Positions 29,721 to 39,987 of a stretch of 64,000 nt of DNA are shown here, one piece after another. Location: NCBI RefSeq assembly GCF_003992665.1, contig NZ_RZMX01000012.1:62001-126000 (forward strand). Reading direction: 5' to 3'. Position 1 is the first letter of the stretch. Each line of letters begins with the position of its first letter. Made by a program: the position numbers and the translations under genes. The stretch comes from Pelagibacterium montanilacus. Lineage in GTDB: Bacteria; Pseudomonadota; Alphaproteobacteria; Rhizobiales; Devosiaceae. The notes below the pieces were generated by a model, which was not told where the DNA came from, searched no databases, and saw only the letters and a list, made by a program, of their open reading frames with translations.

Positions 29721-30953
29721 ATGTCCCACACCGCCCCCTCACGCCGCCTTCTGCCCGTTCCGCTGCCGCTGGTCATCGCGGCCGGCTGCCTGATCGCGCT
29801 CGTCACCTTTGGCGCGCGTTCCTCGGCGGGCGTGTTCCTCGTGCCGATGACCGACGAACTGGGCTGGTCGCGCGAGGGCTTTGCGATGGCGCTGGCCATC
29901 CAGAACCTCGTCTGGGGCTTCACCCAGCCCTTCGCGGGCGGGTTCGCCGACCGGTTCGGCACCGGCCGGACGCTGGCGCTGGGCGCCGTGATCTACGCAC
30001 TCGGCCTCGCGCTCTGGTCGATCAGCTCCACGGTTGAAGTGTTTTATCTCACCGGCGGCGTCCTCATGGGCGTCGGGGTGGGCACGGCCTCCTTCCCGGT
30101 GGTCATGGCCGCTTTCGGCAGGGCGGTCCCGCCCGAAAAGCGCTCCTTTGTCTTCGGCGTGGCCACCGCGGCCTCCTCCATGGGCCAGTTCATTTTCGCC
30201 CCGCTCGGTCAGGCCTTCATCTCCAGCTTCGGCTGGCAGACGGCGCTGCTCTATTTCGGGCTCATCATCCTCATGGTGGTGCCCCTCTCCTTTCTCATGC
30301 GCGGCAACACGACCAGCGCGCCCGGGGATGCCGACATGCCCTTCATGCAGGCACTCGCCAAGGCCATGGGCCACGGCTCTTACCGGCTGCTGATCGTAGG
30401 CTTTTTCGTCTGCGGGTTTCACCTCGCCTTCATCACCGTCCACTTCCCCGCCTTCCTCATCCAGTGTGGGCTCACGCCCGAGGCCAGTTCATGGGCGCTG
30501 GGGCTCATTGGCCTGTTCAACGTCGCGGGATCGCTTCTGGCCGGCTGGCTGGGCGATCGCCTGCCCAAGCAGATCCTGCTCGCCACCATCTATCTGCTCC
30601 GCGCCATCGGCACCGCGGCCTTCCTCTTGCTGCCCATCACCGAGGTGAGCGCCTATATCTACGCCGCGACGCTGGGCCTCTTGTGGCTCGCGACGGTTCC
30701 GCTGACCGCCGGCCTCGTCAGCCTTTTCTTCGGCCCGCGCTTCATGGGCATGCTGTACGGCGTGGCGTTTCTCTCTCACCAGGTGGGCTCATTCTTCGGC
30801 GTCTGGCTGGGGGGCCTCGCCTTCGATCTCACCGGCTCATACGATCTGGTCTGGTATCTCGGAATTTTGATCGGGCTCGCCTCGGCGGCAGTACACCTGC
30901 CGATCCGGGAATCCCGCGCACCTGCCTTTGCCGCACCCGTAGCGGTTGCGTGA
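29721..30953 (+). CDS. MFS transporter (OFA-like monocarboxylate type)
   Basis: 410 residues, twelve predicted membrane helices. The inter-helix loop PFAGGFADRFGTGRTLALG fits MFS motif A, and GVFLVPMTDELGWSREGFAMAL is typical of oxalate/formate-antiporter-like or monocarboxylate carriers. No substrate-specific neighbour is present. The promoter region upstream (29630-29720) shows nothing definite. Confidence 0.82.
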   Translation: MSHTAPSRRLLPVPLPLVIAAGCLIALVTFGARSSAGVFLVPMTDELGWSREGFAMALAIQNLVWGFTQPFAGGFADRFGTGRTLALGAVIYALGLALWSISSTVEVFYLTGGVLMGVGVGTASFPVVMAAFGRAVPPEKRSFVFGVATAASSMGQFIFAPLGQAFISSFGWQTALLYFGLIILMVVPLSFLMRGNTTSAPGDADMPFMQALAKAMGHGSYRLLIVGFFVCGFHLAFITVHFPAFLIQCGLTPEASSWALGLIGLFNVAGSLLAGWLGDRLPKQILLATIYLLRAIGTAAFLLLPITEVSAYIYAATLGLLWLATVPLTAGLVSLFFGPRFMGMLYGVAFLSHQVGSFFGVWLGGLAFDLTGSYDLVWYLGILIGLASAAVHLPIRESRAPAFAAPVAVA

Positions 30954-31044
30954 CCTTTGGGGTTGCCTTCCCAACGCGACGGGTTCAAACTTGCACATGT
31001 AATTGACCGGCAGTTCGCGCCGGCCTCAATCCTTAGAGCTTTCC

Positions 31045-32304
31045 ATGACTGTTACATCGCCACAGGCCCGGGACGTTTCCCGGCCTGAATTCATCGCCCT
31101 GATTGCGGGGCTGATGGCCCTCAATGCTATGGCCATCGACATCATGCTGCCCGCCCTTCCCTATATGGGCGAGGCGCTCGGCGTTCTCACCGAGAACGAC
31201 CGCCACTACGTGCTGACCGCCTACATGATCGGCTTCGGCCTCGCCCAGATCGCGTTCGGGCCCCTGTCGGACCGCTTCGGCCGCAAGATCCCGCTGGTCA
31301 TCGGCATGAGCATCTATGTGATTGCAGCCTTCGCCGCCGCCTTTTCCCCCAACTTCACCACACTGCTCGTGCTGCGCATGATCCAGGGCATGGGCGCCGC
31401 AAGCACGCGGGTCATCTCGACCTCGCTGGTGCGTGACCGCTTCGGCGGACGGGCCATGGCCGAGGTGATGTCGCTTGTCTTCATGGTGTTCATGATCGTG
31501 CCGGTCATCGCGCCCGCGCTCGGACAGGTTCTGCTGCTGACCGGCCCCTGGGAATACATCTTCTTTTTCATGGCGGGGCTGGGCTTCATCATCACCGTCT
31601 GGACCTGGACCCGCCTGCCCGAAACGCTGGCGCCCGAAAACCGCCGCGCCCTGCGCCCGGCGATCATCATCGAGAGCTTCCGGCTGGTCTTTTCCAACCG
31701 CATGGCCTTCAGCTACGGGCTTTCGGCGATGTTCGTGTTCGGCGCCCTGTTCGGCTTCATCTCCACGGCCCAGCAGATCTACGTGGACATCTACGATCTG
31801 GGCGCGCTGTTCCCGCTCGCCTTCGCGCTCATCGCCAGCCTGATGGCCGTCTCGTCCTACACCAATTCGCGCATCGTGCGCCGGATCGGCATGCGCAGGC
31901 TCAGCCACGGCGCCATGCTCGTGTTCACGGCCATGAGCGGGCTGTGGTTCCTCGTGTCGCTCACCGGCTTCATGCCGCTCTGGCTGTTCTTCTGCTTTCT
32001 GGCCGTGATCATGTTCATGTTCGGCTGGATCATGGCCAACATCAATTCGCTGGCCATGGAGCCTCTGGGCAAGGTCGCCGGCACCGCATCTGCGGTCTTC
32101 GGGCTCATCCAGACCGTCGGCGGCGCGCTGATGGGAACGATCATCGGCCAGTTCTTCAACGGCACGATCGTGCCGATTGCGGCGGGCTATTTCGTCCTCG
32201 GCGCCCTCGCGCTCGGCTGCATCCTCGTGGCAGAGAAGGGCAAGCTCTTCGGCGTCGGCGAGGAATACCGCGACGAAAGCCCCGCAGCCCTCGCCGGACA
32301 CTGA
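31045..32304 (+). CDS. Bcr/CflA-type multidrug efflux MFS transporter
   Basis: 419 residues, twelve hydrophobic segments. Typical drug:H+ antiporter-1 features are MALNAMAIDIMLPALPYMG in helix 1, GPLSDRFGRKIPL (motif A, LSDRFGRK) and a QGMGAASTRVIST segment in helix 4 with the conserved arginine. The start at 31045 lies after TTAGAGC without a strong ribosome site. Likely exports drugs. Confidence 0.85.
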   Translation: MTVTSPQARDVSRPEFIALIAGLMALNAMAIDIMLPALPYMGEALGVLTENDRHYVLTAYMIGFGLAQIAFGPLSDRFGRKIPLVIGMSIYVIAAFAAAFSPNFTTLLVLRMIQGMGAASTRVISTSLVRDRFGGRAMAEVMSLVFMVFMIVPVIAPALGQVLLLTGPWEYIFFFMAGLGFIITVWTWTRLPETLAPENRRALRPAIIIESFRLVFSNRMAFSYGLSAMFVFGALFGFISTAQQIYVDIYDLGALFPLAFALIASLMAVSSYTNSRIVRRIGMRRLSHGAMLVFTAMSGLWFLVSLTGFMPLWLFFCFLAVIMFMFGWIMANINSLAMEPLGKVAGTASAVFGLIQTVGGALMGTIIGQFFNGTIVPIAAGYFVLGALALGCILVAEKGKLFGVGEEYRDESPAALAGH

Positions 32305-32319
32305 TCGGCGGGACGAGTT

Positions 32320-33132
32320 CTAGACGGTGAACACCTCGCGGCGCAGCGTCTCCCATGACGCTGCGTCCGGGGCCACAAGGATGCCCCCGTCCCGATGCTC
32401 GGGCCGATAGGCCGAGCCATCCAGCCGAGCCACATATCCGCCCGCCTCGGTGACGATCAGCGCGCCGGCCAGATGGTCCCAGGGCATCAGTTTCGAATAC
32501 ATCAGGAAATGGGAATGTCCGCCCGCGGCGGCGCGATATTCGTGGCCCGCACAGCGATAGGACGTCATCACCCGGACCTTGGCGAGGTTCGCCATGTACG
32601 CGGCGCGCGCTACCGGCTCCCCATAGCTTGTCGAAGCCGACCCGCCCATGTCTTCGAGCGCCGCCGGCGCGGCAAAGCTCTGGCGGGTCATCGCCCCATC
32701 GGGCGTCTTGAGCCACGCCCCGCAGCCCCGCTCGGCCATCACCCAGTCGTCGCCCATGGGGTCATAGATTACCCCCGCAACAGTCTCGCCCTTGTGCACC
32801 ACTGCCGCCATCACCGCAAAGAGCGGCAGCCCCGCGGCGAAATTGCCCGTGCCATCGACCGGATCCACATAGATCACCGTCTCGGCGTCGATGTGCCGGT
32901 CCAAAAGCTCCGGATCGGCCGCCACCGCCTCTTCGCCCACGACCATGGTCCCCGGGGTGGCTTCGGTGATCGCTCTTGTGATGAACACCTCCGCCTTCCG
33001 GTCGGCCTCGGTCACCAGATCGAAGGCGCTGGATTTGGTCTCGATGGCGCCGGGATCGAGCTTGCGGAAGCGCGGCAGGATTTCCGCCTGCGCGGCCTGG
33101 CGCAGTATGGCGGCGAGCCGTTCGATGTTCAT
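32320..33132 (-). CDS. Inositol monophosphatase family protein (SuhB/HisN-like)
   Basis: Mg2+-dependent phosphatase of 270 residues. Metal ligands are E67/E68 in VVGEEA, and D90, D93 in YVDPVDGTGNFAAG; the C-terminal WDHLAGALIVTEAGG carries the last aspartate. It could dephosphorylate inositol phosphate, histidinol phosphate or CysQ-type substrates; sequence alone does not decide. Downstream of ttcA on the same strand, 4 bases apart. Confidence 0.87.
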   Translation of the reverse strand: MNIERLAAILRQAAQAEILPRFRKLDPGAIETKSSAFDLVTEADRKAEVFITRAITEATPGTMVVGEEAVAADPELLDRHIDAETVIYVDPVDGTGNFAAGLPLFAVMAAVVHKGETVAGVIYDPMGDDWVMAERGCGAWLKTPDGAMTRQSFAAPAALEDMGGSASTSYGEPVARAAYMANLAKVRVMTSYRCAGHEYRAAAGGHSHFLMYSKLMPWDHLAGALIVTEAGGYVARLDGSAYRPEHRDGGILVAPDAASWETLRREVFTV

Positions 33133-33136
33133 GGTC

Positions 33137-33997
33137 TCAGACTTTCGGTTCGGCGTGGATCGCGGCGAAATCGAACAGCCGCGGGTCGAGCATGTGGCTG
33201 GAATTGACGTTGCCCAGCGCGCGCATCATCACGTCCTTGCGCCCGGGCATCTTGCGCTCGAAATCCTCGAGCATCGCTTTCATCGCGTTGCGCTGGAGCC
33301 CGTCCTGGGACCCGCACAGGTCGCAGGGGATGATGGGGAAGTCCATGGCCTCGGCGAACCGCGCCAGATCGGCCTCCGCGCACAGCGCCAGGGGCCGCAG
33401 CACTTCGAGATCCCCCTCGTCATTGACCAGCTTGGGGGGCATGGCGGCCAGCCTGCCACCGTGCAGGAGGTTCATGAAGAACGTCTCGAGGATATCCTCG
33501 CGGTGATGGCCCAGCACCAGCGCCGAACACCCCTCCTCGCGCGCCACCCGGTAGAGATGCCCCCGACGCAGCCGCGAGCACAGCGAGCAATACGTGCTGC
33601 CTTGGGGCAGCTTGTCGGTCACGATGGAATAGGTGTCCTTATATTCGATCCGGTGAGCGACCCCGTGCCGGTTGAGAAACTCGGGCAGGATATGCTTGGG
33701 AAAGCCCGGCTGGCCCTGGTCGAGATTGCACGCCAGAAGATCGACCGGCAGCAGGCCCCGCCATTTGAGGTCCAGAAGGATCGCCAGCAGCCCGTAGCTG
33801 TCCTTGCCGCCCGACAGCGCCACCAGCCAGCGTGCACCCGGACGGATCATGCCGTAGGTTTCCATCGCCTCGCGCGTCTGGCGCACCAGCCGCTTGCGCA
33901 GCTTGTTGAATTCCACGCCGCCCGGCGCGCCGGCGAAAAGCGAATGGCCGGGACCCTCCTCGATCTCGGAAACGGCCGCTGTCGATGCGCTGGTCAT
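33137..33997 (-). CDS. ttcA: tRNA 2-thiocytidine biosynthesis protein TtcA
   Basis: Thiolates C32 of certain tRNAs using ATP and an Fe-S cluster. The 286-residue product has the PP-loop SGGKDS at 62-67, the pair C137/C140 in [11 protein letters not shown], and C225/C228 in CDLCGSQ, all diagnostic. The start at 33997 is chosen because the 70 upstream in-frame codons are not conserved-looking. Confidence 0.93.
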   Translation of the reverse strand: MTSASTAAVSEIEEGPGHSLFAGAPGGVEFNKLRKRLVRQTREAMETYGMIRPGARWLVALSGGKDSYGLLAILLDLKWRGLLPVDLLACNLDQGQPGFPKHILPEFLNRHGVAHRIEYKDTYSIVTDKLPQGSTYCSLCSRLRRGHLYRVAREEGCSALVLGHHREDILETFFMNLLHGGRLAAMPPKLVNDEGDLEVLRPLALCAEADLARFAEAMDFPIIPCDLCGSQDGLQRNAMKAMLEDFERKMPGRKDVMMRALGNVNSSHMLDPRLFDFAAIHAEPKV

Positions 33998-34420
33998 GAG
34001 GCAAACTCCCTGCACAGCGTGTGTGCTGCGCGCGTGCCTTGATACCGCGCGGGGGGAGCCAAGAAAACCCCGCAGGATGGACCGGGAAACATGGTCTGCT
34101 CCCGGCCATCCCTTGGGTGACGCAGAACAATGGAGATCCTGCACGAGCTGGCCGGAGAGACGGGCAGAACCCGTCACCGGCCGAACTCGCGGCGATCCTG
34201 ACAGCAAGTGTTTTCCCCCGGCTCAACCCGATCCTGACAATTTGGATAAAATCGGCTTGCAGAGCGCCACGGCTTCACGAAACTTTGCAGCCGCGCGCTT
34301 CGTCCCCTGATGTTAAGCGCATTGCAAACCCTTGCGGACCAAACATAGTTACCTTGCCCTTGTCGGGCGCCAGTTCGTCCACGCCGCTCAGGCCGCGTAT
34401 ACACTCATGAGGATGCACCC

Positions 34421-35662
34421 GTGTTTCGCTCCTTCTTTCCCGAACCGAGGCTTTTCTTTTCCAGCGCCGTCGCCTGGGTGATCCTGGCCATGGCGCTCTG
34501 GTTTCTGATCGGCGACCAGCTCGCCGCAGTCCTGAGCCTCGGCCCGATCCTCGCCATCGCCCCCACCGAGCTCAACCCCGAGCCCTTCTTTAACGCCGAG
34601 CGGGTCTGGCTCTACCAGTACGTCATCATGGTGGGCTACGGCTTCTGCGTCCCCTGGTACTTTTACAAGCGCAACCGCTGGTACTGGTGGTCGGTGGTCA
34701 CTTCGGTGACCATCCTCCTGATCATCTACTTCCAGGTCCAGATCAGCGCCTGGCTCAACGACTGGTATGGCCGGTTCTTCAACCTCGTGCAGGAAGCGCT
34801 CACCAACCCGGGCGAGTTCACCATCGAGGAATTCTACGGCGAGATGTTCACCGTCGCCTTCGTGCTCATTCCCTCGATCACCGTGGCGGTCATCCTGGCC
34901 TTCATCTCCGCGCACTACGTCTTCCGCTGGCGGCGGGCCATGAGCTTTTACTACCACCATTTCTGGCCTCACCTGCGCCATATCGAGGGCGCCGCCCAGC
35001 GCGTCCAGGAAGACACCATGCGCTTTGCGGCCATCATGCAGGGACTCGGCACGTCCTTCGTGGGGTCGATGATTACGCTGGTGGTCTTCCTGCCCCTGCT
35101 CTACGGGCTATCGGGCCAGATCTCGGAAATCCCCTTTATCGGGGACGTGGATGGCGGGCTGGTTTTCGTGGCGCTGCTCTCGGCGTCCTTCGGCACGGTG
35201 CTGCTCGCTGTGGTGGGCATCAAGCTGCCGGGCCTCGAGTTCGAGAACCAGAAGGTGGAAGCCGCGATCAGAAAGGAACTGGTCTATGGCGAGGACGATC
35301 CCGACCGCGCCGATCCGGTCTCGTTCCGGGAGTTCTTCGCCGCCGTCCAGCGCAACTATTTCCGGCTTTACTGGCACTACCTCTATTTCAACGTCGCCCG
35401 CTATGCCTATCTGCAGGGCGCCAATTTCGTGCCTTTGATCGCCCTGGGCCCCTCGATCGTCACCGGCGCGATCACCCTCGGGGTCTACCAGCAGGTCTCC
35501 AACGCCTTCGACAGGGTGGAGAACTCCCTCCAGTACCTTGCCAATTCGTGGACGACCATCATCGAGCTGATTTCGGTCTACAAGCGCCTGCGCGCCTTCG
35601 AGAGCCACATCCCCGACGATCTCGAAGAGCCCGACGCAGATGTGGCAGTGGTGCCCCAGTAA
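34421..35662 (+). CDS. SbmA/BacA-like peptide transporter
   Basis: Inner-membrane protein of 413 residues starting at GTG (FRSFFPEPRLFFSSAVAW). About seven membrane segments carry the SbmA/BacA core (YYWKWRRAMS-like VFRWRRAMSFYYHHFW, GAAQRVQEDTMRFA). No C-terminal ATPase domain is present, so it is the proton-driven SbmA type. In rhizobia and Brucella BacA is needed for chronic host infection and imports antimicrobial peptides. Confidence 0.88.
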   Translation: MFRSFFPEPRLFFSSAVAWVILAMALWFLIGDQLAAVLSLGPILAIAPTELNPEPFFNAERVWLYQYVIMVGYGFCVPWYFYKRNRWYWWSVVTSVTILLIIYFQVQISAWLNDWYGRFFNLVQEALTNPGEFTIEEFYGEMFTVAFVLIPSITVAVILAFISAHYVFRWRRAMSFYYHHFWPHLRHIEGAAQRVQEDTMRFAAIMQGLGTSFVGSMITLVVFLPLLYGLSGQISEIPFIGDVDGGLVFVALLSASFGTVLLAVVGIKLPGLEFENQKVEAAIRKELVYGEDDPDRADPVSFREFFAAVQRNYFRLYWHYLYFNVARYAYLQGANFVPLIALGPSIVTGAITLGVYQQVSNAFDRVENSLQYLANSWTTIIELISVYKRLRAFESHIPDDLEEPDADVAVVPQ

Positions 35663-35700
35663 AGCGCTTCGAGGAGAACTGGGAACACAGACCTCAACGA

Positions 35701-35731
35701 AAAAGGGGCTGCCCATCAGGCAGCCCCTTTT
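35701..35731. terminator. Bidirectional terminator between sbmA-like gene and rpsD
   Basis: Perfect 13-base arms AAAAGGGGCTGCC/GGCAGCCCCTTTT around CATCA. T-tracts appear on both strands, between convergent genes. Confidence 0.93.
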
Positions 35732-35756
35732 CAAATCCATATGCGCGATCGGCAGA

Positions 35757-36374
35757 TCAGCGCGAGTAGAATTCCACGACCAGGTTCGGTTCCATCTGGA
35801 CCGGATAGGGCACGTCCGACAGGGTCGGGATGCGCACGAAGGTTGCGGTCATCTTGGAGTGGTCGGTGTCGAGATAGTCCGGCACGTCGCGCTCTGCGAG
35901 GTGGGTAGCCTCGATCACGACGGCGAGCTCCTTGGAGCGGTCGCGCAGCGAAATCACGTCACCCGGCTGGCAGTTGTAGGACGGAATGTTGACCCGCTTG
36001 CCGTTGACCAGGACATGGCCGTGGTTGACGAACTGGCGGGCGGCGAACACCGTCGGCACGAACTTGGCGCGGTAGACGATGGCGTCCAGCCGGCTCTCGA
36101 GAATCCCGATGAGGTTCTCGCCGGTATCGCCACGACGCCGGGCGGCCTCGGCATAGACGCGACGGAAGGCCTTCTCGGTGATCGAGCCGTAATAGCCCTT
36201 CAGCTTCTGCTTTGCGCGGAGCTGGATACCGAAATCGGAAAGCTTGCCCTTGCGGCGCTGGCCGTGCTGGCCCGGGCCGTAGGCGCGTGCGTTGACCGGG
36301 CTCTTGGGGCGACCCCAGATGTTCTCGCCCAGGCGACGGTCAATCTTGTACTTCTGCGAATGACGTTTCGACAT
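35757..36374 (-). CDS. rpsD: 30S ribosomal protein S4
   Basis: 205 residues, primary 16S rRNA-binding protein. [20 protein letters not shown] starts the N-terminal part, with an alphaproteobacterial form lacking the zinc cysteines. The S4 RNA-binding domain is at about 93-155 ([22 protein letters not shown]... [14 protein letters not shown]). Monocistronic and stand-alone as usual in this class. The 200-base leader has an AAGGA site 8 bases before the ATG; any S4 autoregulatory fold cannot be judged by eye. Confidence 0.97.
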   Translation of the reverse strand: MSKRHSQKYKIDRRLGENIWGRPKSPVNARAYGPGQHGQRRKGKLSDFGIQLRAKQKLKGYYGSITEKAFRRVYAEAARRRGDTGENLIGILESRLDAIVYRAKFVPTVFAARQFVNHGHVLVNGKRVNIPSYNCQPGDVISLRDRSKELAVVIEATHLAERDVPDYLDTDHSKMTATFVRIPTLSDVPYPVQMEPNLVVEFYSR

Positions 36375-36578
36375 CGCATGTCCTTCTCAATCGATTTAAA
36401 GACAGCGCCCTCCTTTGTACCACTCCTTTCGGAATGATACCGACAGACCGTGCGAAAAACGCGAAACCCGGGCCCGACCTCGCGGTCGAACCCGAGACGG
36501 CAAACCGACGGTCCCGGGTGCATTCTCGAAGGCAGGCCCTCGACAATGGCGCGTTTCTATGGGCCGGAGCCCGGCAAG

Positions 36579-37514
36579 TCAAGCGGAATGGGCCGTTACC
36601 GTGGTCGAGCGCCGCGCCCGGCGCTCGCGGTGGAACACATAAAGCCCCGAGCCCAGGATGATGGCGGTTCCCACCCAGGTCCAGAAATCGGGGAAATCGC
36701 CGAAGACGATAAAGCCCAGCGCCGTCGCCCCGACGATCTCGATGTATTGGAACGGGGCGATGGTGCTCGCCGGCGCACGCCGGAAGGCCTCGGAAATCAA
36801 AAAGAACGTGCCGCCCGACAAAAGCCCCATCAGCACCAGCATGCCCCATGGCCCGCCCGTATCCAGCCCGCTGGCACCAACCAGCGTGAACCCGCCGGTC
36901 ACCGTCAGCCCTGCCCCCAGCCCGATACAGGCCACGATCGCGAACCAGAACTGGATCGCCACCGACGAGAGCGTTTCGGACGCCTTGCGCATGGAGATGG
37001 CCGAGAGCGCGAACGCCAGCGCGGCGGCCACCGGCAGCAGCGTGCGCCAGCCAAAGGCGTCCCAGCTCGGGCGGATGACGATCAGCGCCCCCACCAGCCC
37101 CACCAGCACGGCGACGTAGCGCCGCCACCCCACCTTCTCCCGCAGAATCAGCGCCGAAAGCACGATCAGCAGCAGCGGCTCGACGAAAAAGATCGCGATC
37201 GCCGTGGCGATCGGCATTACAGCGAACGCCCCGATCAGCGTCACCAGCGTCGCCGCGCTCATCAGCCCGCCAAGGATGAGCCAACCCACCGGACCACCAC
37301 CGATCTTCTGGCGGAACGCAACGATCACCGCGGCCAGGATCAGGGCCTGGAACGAAAAGCGCCAGAACGCGATCTCGGGGGCCGCCAGAATTTCGGTCAG
37401 GAGCTTGGAGAGCGTGTCGCCCAGCGGCACCAGCATCATGGCGATCACCATGATGACGATCCCGCGCTCTGGCGTATTGATGCGCGCCGGAGACGCGGAA
37501 GCCTGCGAAGACAT
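36579..37514 (-). CDS. DMT-superfamily (EamA) transporter
   Basis: Membrane protein of 311 residues with ten hydrophobic segments in two EamA halves (PERGIVIMVIAMMLVPLGDTLSK begins the first). The start at 37514 (MSSQASAS) has GAAGGG upstream; a longer frame adds 12 residues. Similar to RarD/S-adenosylmethionine-type carriers only in general form; substrate unknown. Confidence 0.83.
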   Translation of the reverse strand: MSSQASASPARINTPERGIVIMVIAMMLVPLGDTLSKLLTEILAAPEIAFWRFSFQALILAAVIVAFRQKIGGGPVGWLILGGLMSAATLVTLIGAFAVMPIATAIAIFFVEPLLLIVLSALILREKVGWRRYVAVLVGLVGALIVIRPSWDAFGWRTLLPVAAALAFALSAISMRKASETLSSVAIQFWFAIVACIGLGAGLTVTGGFTLVGASGLDTGGPWGMLVLMGLLSGGTFFLISEAFRRAPASTIAPFQYIEIVGATALGFIVFGDFPDFWTWVGTAIILGSGLYVFHRERRARRSTTVTAHSA

Positions 37515-37565
37515 GAAAGAGCCCTTCCCTCGGAGACCGAGACCTAACATGTCACCTTGGCAGTC

Positions 37566-38372
37566 TCAATCGCCCCCGCACTCGGCTTTGGTCTGCCGTG
37601 TGGGGTTGGGCCGCTCGTGGCGCCTGTCCAGCGAAGCGATGATGCCGCGCAGGGTGCGGATTTCCTGCACGTTGAACCCGGCCCGGGCGAACATGGCCCG
37701 GAAATTGTTCATCATGCCCGGGCGCTTTTCGGGGGATTTGAAGAAGTTCGCGCGGTCCAGCGCCTCCCCCAATTGCTCGACCATTCCCGAAAGGTCTTCC
37801 AGAGTCGCGGGCTCGCCCTTGTCTTCCTCGAACGGCAAAGGCACGTCGGCGAGCGCCGCGCGGCGCCATTCATAGGCCAGCACCAGCACTGCCTGCGCGA
37901 TGTTGAGCGAGGCGAACGCCGCTTCCACCGGCAGGGTCACCAGGGCATCAGCCAGCGCCACCTCGTCATTGGTCAGCCCCCAGCGCTCGCGCCCGAAGAG
38001 AATTCCCACCCCCTGGGACTGACCGATCGCCGCATTGGCGCGGTCCGCAGCGACGTCGGGCCCGATTACGGGCTTGAACATCTCGCGGTTGCGCGCCGTG
38101 GTCGCAAACAGCACGTGCAGGTCCGCGACCGCCGCATCGAGCGTCTCGAACACCTGCACCCGCTCGATCACGTGGTCCGCCCGCGATGCCGCGGCGATGG
38201 CGCGCTCATTGGGCCAGCCATCGCGCGGATTGACCAGCCGCAGGTCCCACAGCCCGAAATTGGCCATGGCCCGCGCCGCCGCGCCGATGTTTTCGCCCAA
38301 TTGGGGTTCCACGAGGATCACCGCCGGTGAAGGACGGAAGACCACCTGCTTGCTGGTATCTGTACCGGCCAT
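37566..38372 (-). CDS. TrmJ-like tRNA/rRNA 2'-O-methyltransferase (SpoU family)
   Basis: 268 residues with the SPOUT knot: motif 1 PAVILVEPQLGENIGAAARAM with the conserved N and R, motif 2 GILFGRERWGLTNDE, motif 3 LNIAQAVLVLAYEW. A C-terminal extension of about 90 residues is as in TrmJ, which methylates ribose 32 of tRNAs. The start at 38372 has AAAGGA upstream. Confidence 0.87.
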   Translation of the reverse strand: MAGTDTSKQVVFRPSPAVILVEPQLGENIGAAARAMANFGLWDLRLVNPRDGWPNERAIAAASRADHVIERVQVFETLDAAVADLHVLFATTARNREMFKPVIGPDVAADRANAAIGQSQGVGILFGRERWGLTNDEVALADALVTLPVEAAFASLNIAQAVLVLAYEWRRAALADVPLPFEEDKGEPATLEDLSGMVEQLGEALDRANFFKSPEKRPGMMNNFRAMFARAGFNVQEIRTLRGIIASLDRRHERPNPTRQTKAECGGD

Positions 38373-38580
38373 GTGCGCATCCTTTCGTTGCGGCGAATTA
38401 CGCTGCCTTGGCGCAGGGATCAAGCACCCAGGCGCGCCGATGCCCGGCTTCTCGGTTCGGCACACCCCATCTCCCCGCCCGCGCGCTTTGCGCCCGGCCC
38501 CGCTGATGGTATAGGGACGCACCCCGTCCGGCCGCCCTGGCGACCGGACTACACAGATTTGCGCGGACGAGGAGCAATTC

Positions 38581-39792
38581 ATGGAAAAGATCAAAGTCGC
38601 CAATCCGGTCGTCGAGCTCGACGGCGACGAGATGACCCGGATCATCTGGCAGGCCATCAAGGACAAGCTGATCCACCCCTATCTCGACATCGATCTTGAA
38701 TATTACGATCTCTCCGTTGAAAACCGCGATGCGACTGACGATCAGGTCACCATCGACTCGGCCAACGCCATCAAGAAGCACGGCGTCGGCGTCAAATGCG
38801 CCACCATCACACCCGACGAGGACCGCGTCGAGGAATTCGGCCTCAAGAAGATGTGGCGCTCGCCCAACGGCACCATCCGTAACATTCTTGGCGGCGTGAT
38901 CTTCCGCGAGCCCATCATCTGCAAGAACGTGCCGCGTTTGGTCCCCGGCTGGACCCAGCCGATCATCGTGGGCCGCCACGCCTTCGGCGACCAGTACCGC
39001 GCAACCGATTTCAGGTTCCCCGGCAAGGGCAAGCTGACCATGAAGTTCGTCGGCGAGGACGGCACCGAGATCGAGCACGAAGTGTTCGACGCACCGGGCG
39101 CCGGCGTGGCCATGGGCATGTACAACCTCGACGATTCGATCCGCGACTTCGCCCGCGCCTCGATGAACTACGCGCTCAACCGCGGCGTGCCCTGCTATCT
39201 CTCGACCAAGAACACCATCCTCAAGGCCTATGACGGCCGCTTCAAGGACATCTTCCAGGAGATCTACGAAGCCGAGTTCAAGGATCAGTTCGAAGCCAAG
39301 AAAATCACCTACGAGCACCGCCTGATCGACGACATGGTCGCCGCTGCGCTCAAATGGTCGGGCGGCTATGTCTGGGCCTGCAAGAACTATGACGGCGACG
39401 TGCAGTCCGACACCGTCGCCCAGGGCTTCGGCTCGCTCGGCCTGATGACCTCGGTCCTGATGACCCCCGATGGAAAGACCGTCGAGGCGGAGGCCGCCCA
39501 CGGCACGGTAACCCGTCACTACCGCCAGCACCAGCAGGGCAAGGACACCTCCACCAATTCCTGCGCCTCGATCTTTGCCTGGACCCGTGGCCTCGCCCAC
39601 CGCGCCAAGCTCGACGACAACGCCGAACTCGCGACCTTCGCGACCACGCTCGAGAAGGTCGTCGTCGACACCATCGAAGGCGGCCAAATGACCAAGGACC
39701 TGGCGCTCCTCGTGGGTCCGGACCAGAAGTGGCTGACCACCATGGGGTTCCTGGACGCCATCGACGCCAACCTTCAGAAGGCCATGGCATAA
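38581..39792 (+). CDS. icd: NADP-dependent isocitrate dehydrogenase
   Basis: TCA-cycle enzyme (403 residues) of the eukaryote-like dimeric type [20 protein letters not shown] opens the family; the signature [19 protein letters not shown] and the NADP-specific loop follow. GAGGAG precedes the ATG. Divergent from the methyltransferase gene with a 208-base shared upstream region. Confidence 0.96.
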   Translation: MEKIKVANPVVELDGDEMTRIIWQAIKDKLIHPYLDIDLEYYDLSVENRDATDDQVTIDSANAIKKHGVGVKCATITPDEDRVEEFGLKKMWRSPNGTIRNILGGVIFREPIICKNVPRLVPGWTQPIIVGRHAFGDQYRATDFRFPGKGKLTMKFVGEDGTEIEHEVFDAPGAGVAMGMYNLDDSIRDFARASMNYALNRGVPCYLSTKNTILKAYDGRFKDIFQEIYEAEFKDQFEAKKITYEHRLIDDMVAAALKWSGGYVWACKNYDGDVQSDTVAQGFGSLGLMTSVLMTPDGKTVEAEAAHGTVTRHYRQHQQGKDTSTNSCASIFAWTRGLAHRAKLDDNAELATFATTLEKVVVDTIEGGQMTKDLALLVGPDQKWLTTMGFLDAIDANLQKAMA

Positions 39793-39825
39793 AGGCTCCG
39801 CGCCACGCGCTGGAGATGAAATCGG

Positions 39826-39858
39826 AGGGGCGGGATCGGAAACGGTCCCGCCCCTTTC
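39826..39858 (+). terminator. Terminator after icd
   Basis: 10-base arms AGGGGCGGGA/TCCCGCCCCT around a 10-base loop, followed by TTT; 34 bases after the icd stop. The short T-run makes it a moderate prediction. Confidence 0.6.
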
Positions 39859-39987
39859 GCGTCTCCCCGATTCTTGCCCCGCCCCCGGCCATCCGCCCCC
39901 CGAACGGGGGATAGCGCCCGCGGGGCCCTGCCCGCACCCTGCGCCGGGAAACTCACGCCATAAGGCATTGCAGGAGACGCAGGGACG

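Noticed and set aside
31033-32301. 422-codon open frame on the minus strand over the Bcr-type MFS gene
   Set aside because: His/Asp/Glu-rich mirror of a membrane protein gene; not a protein of its own.
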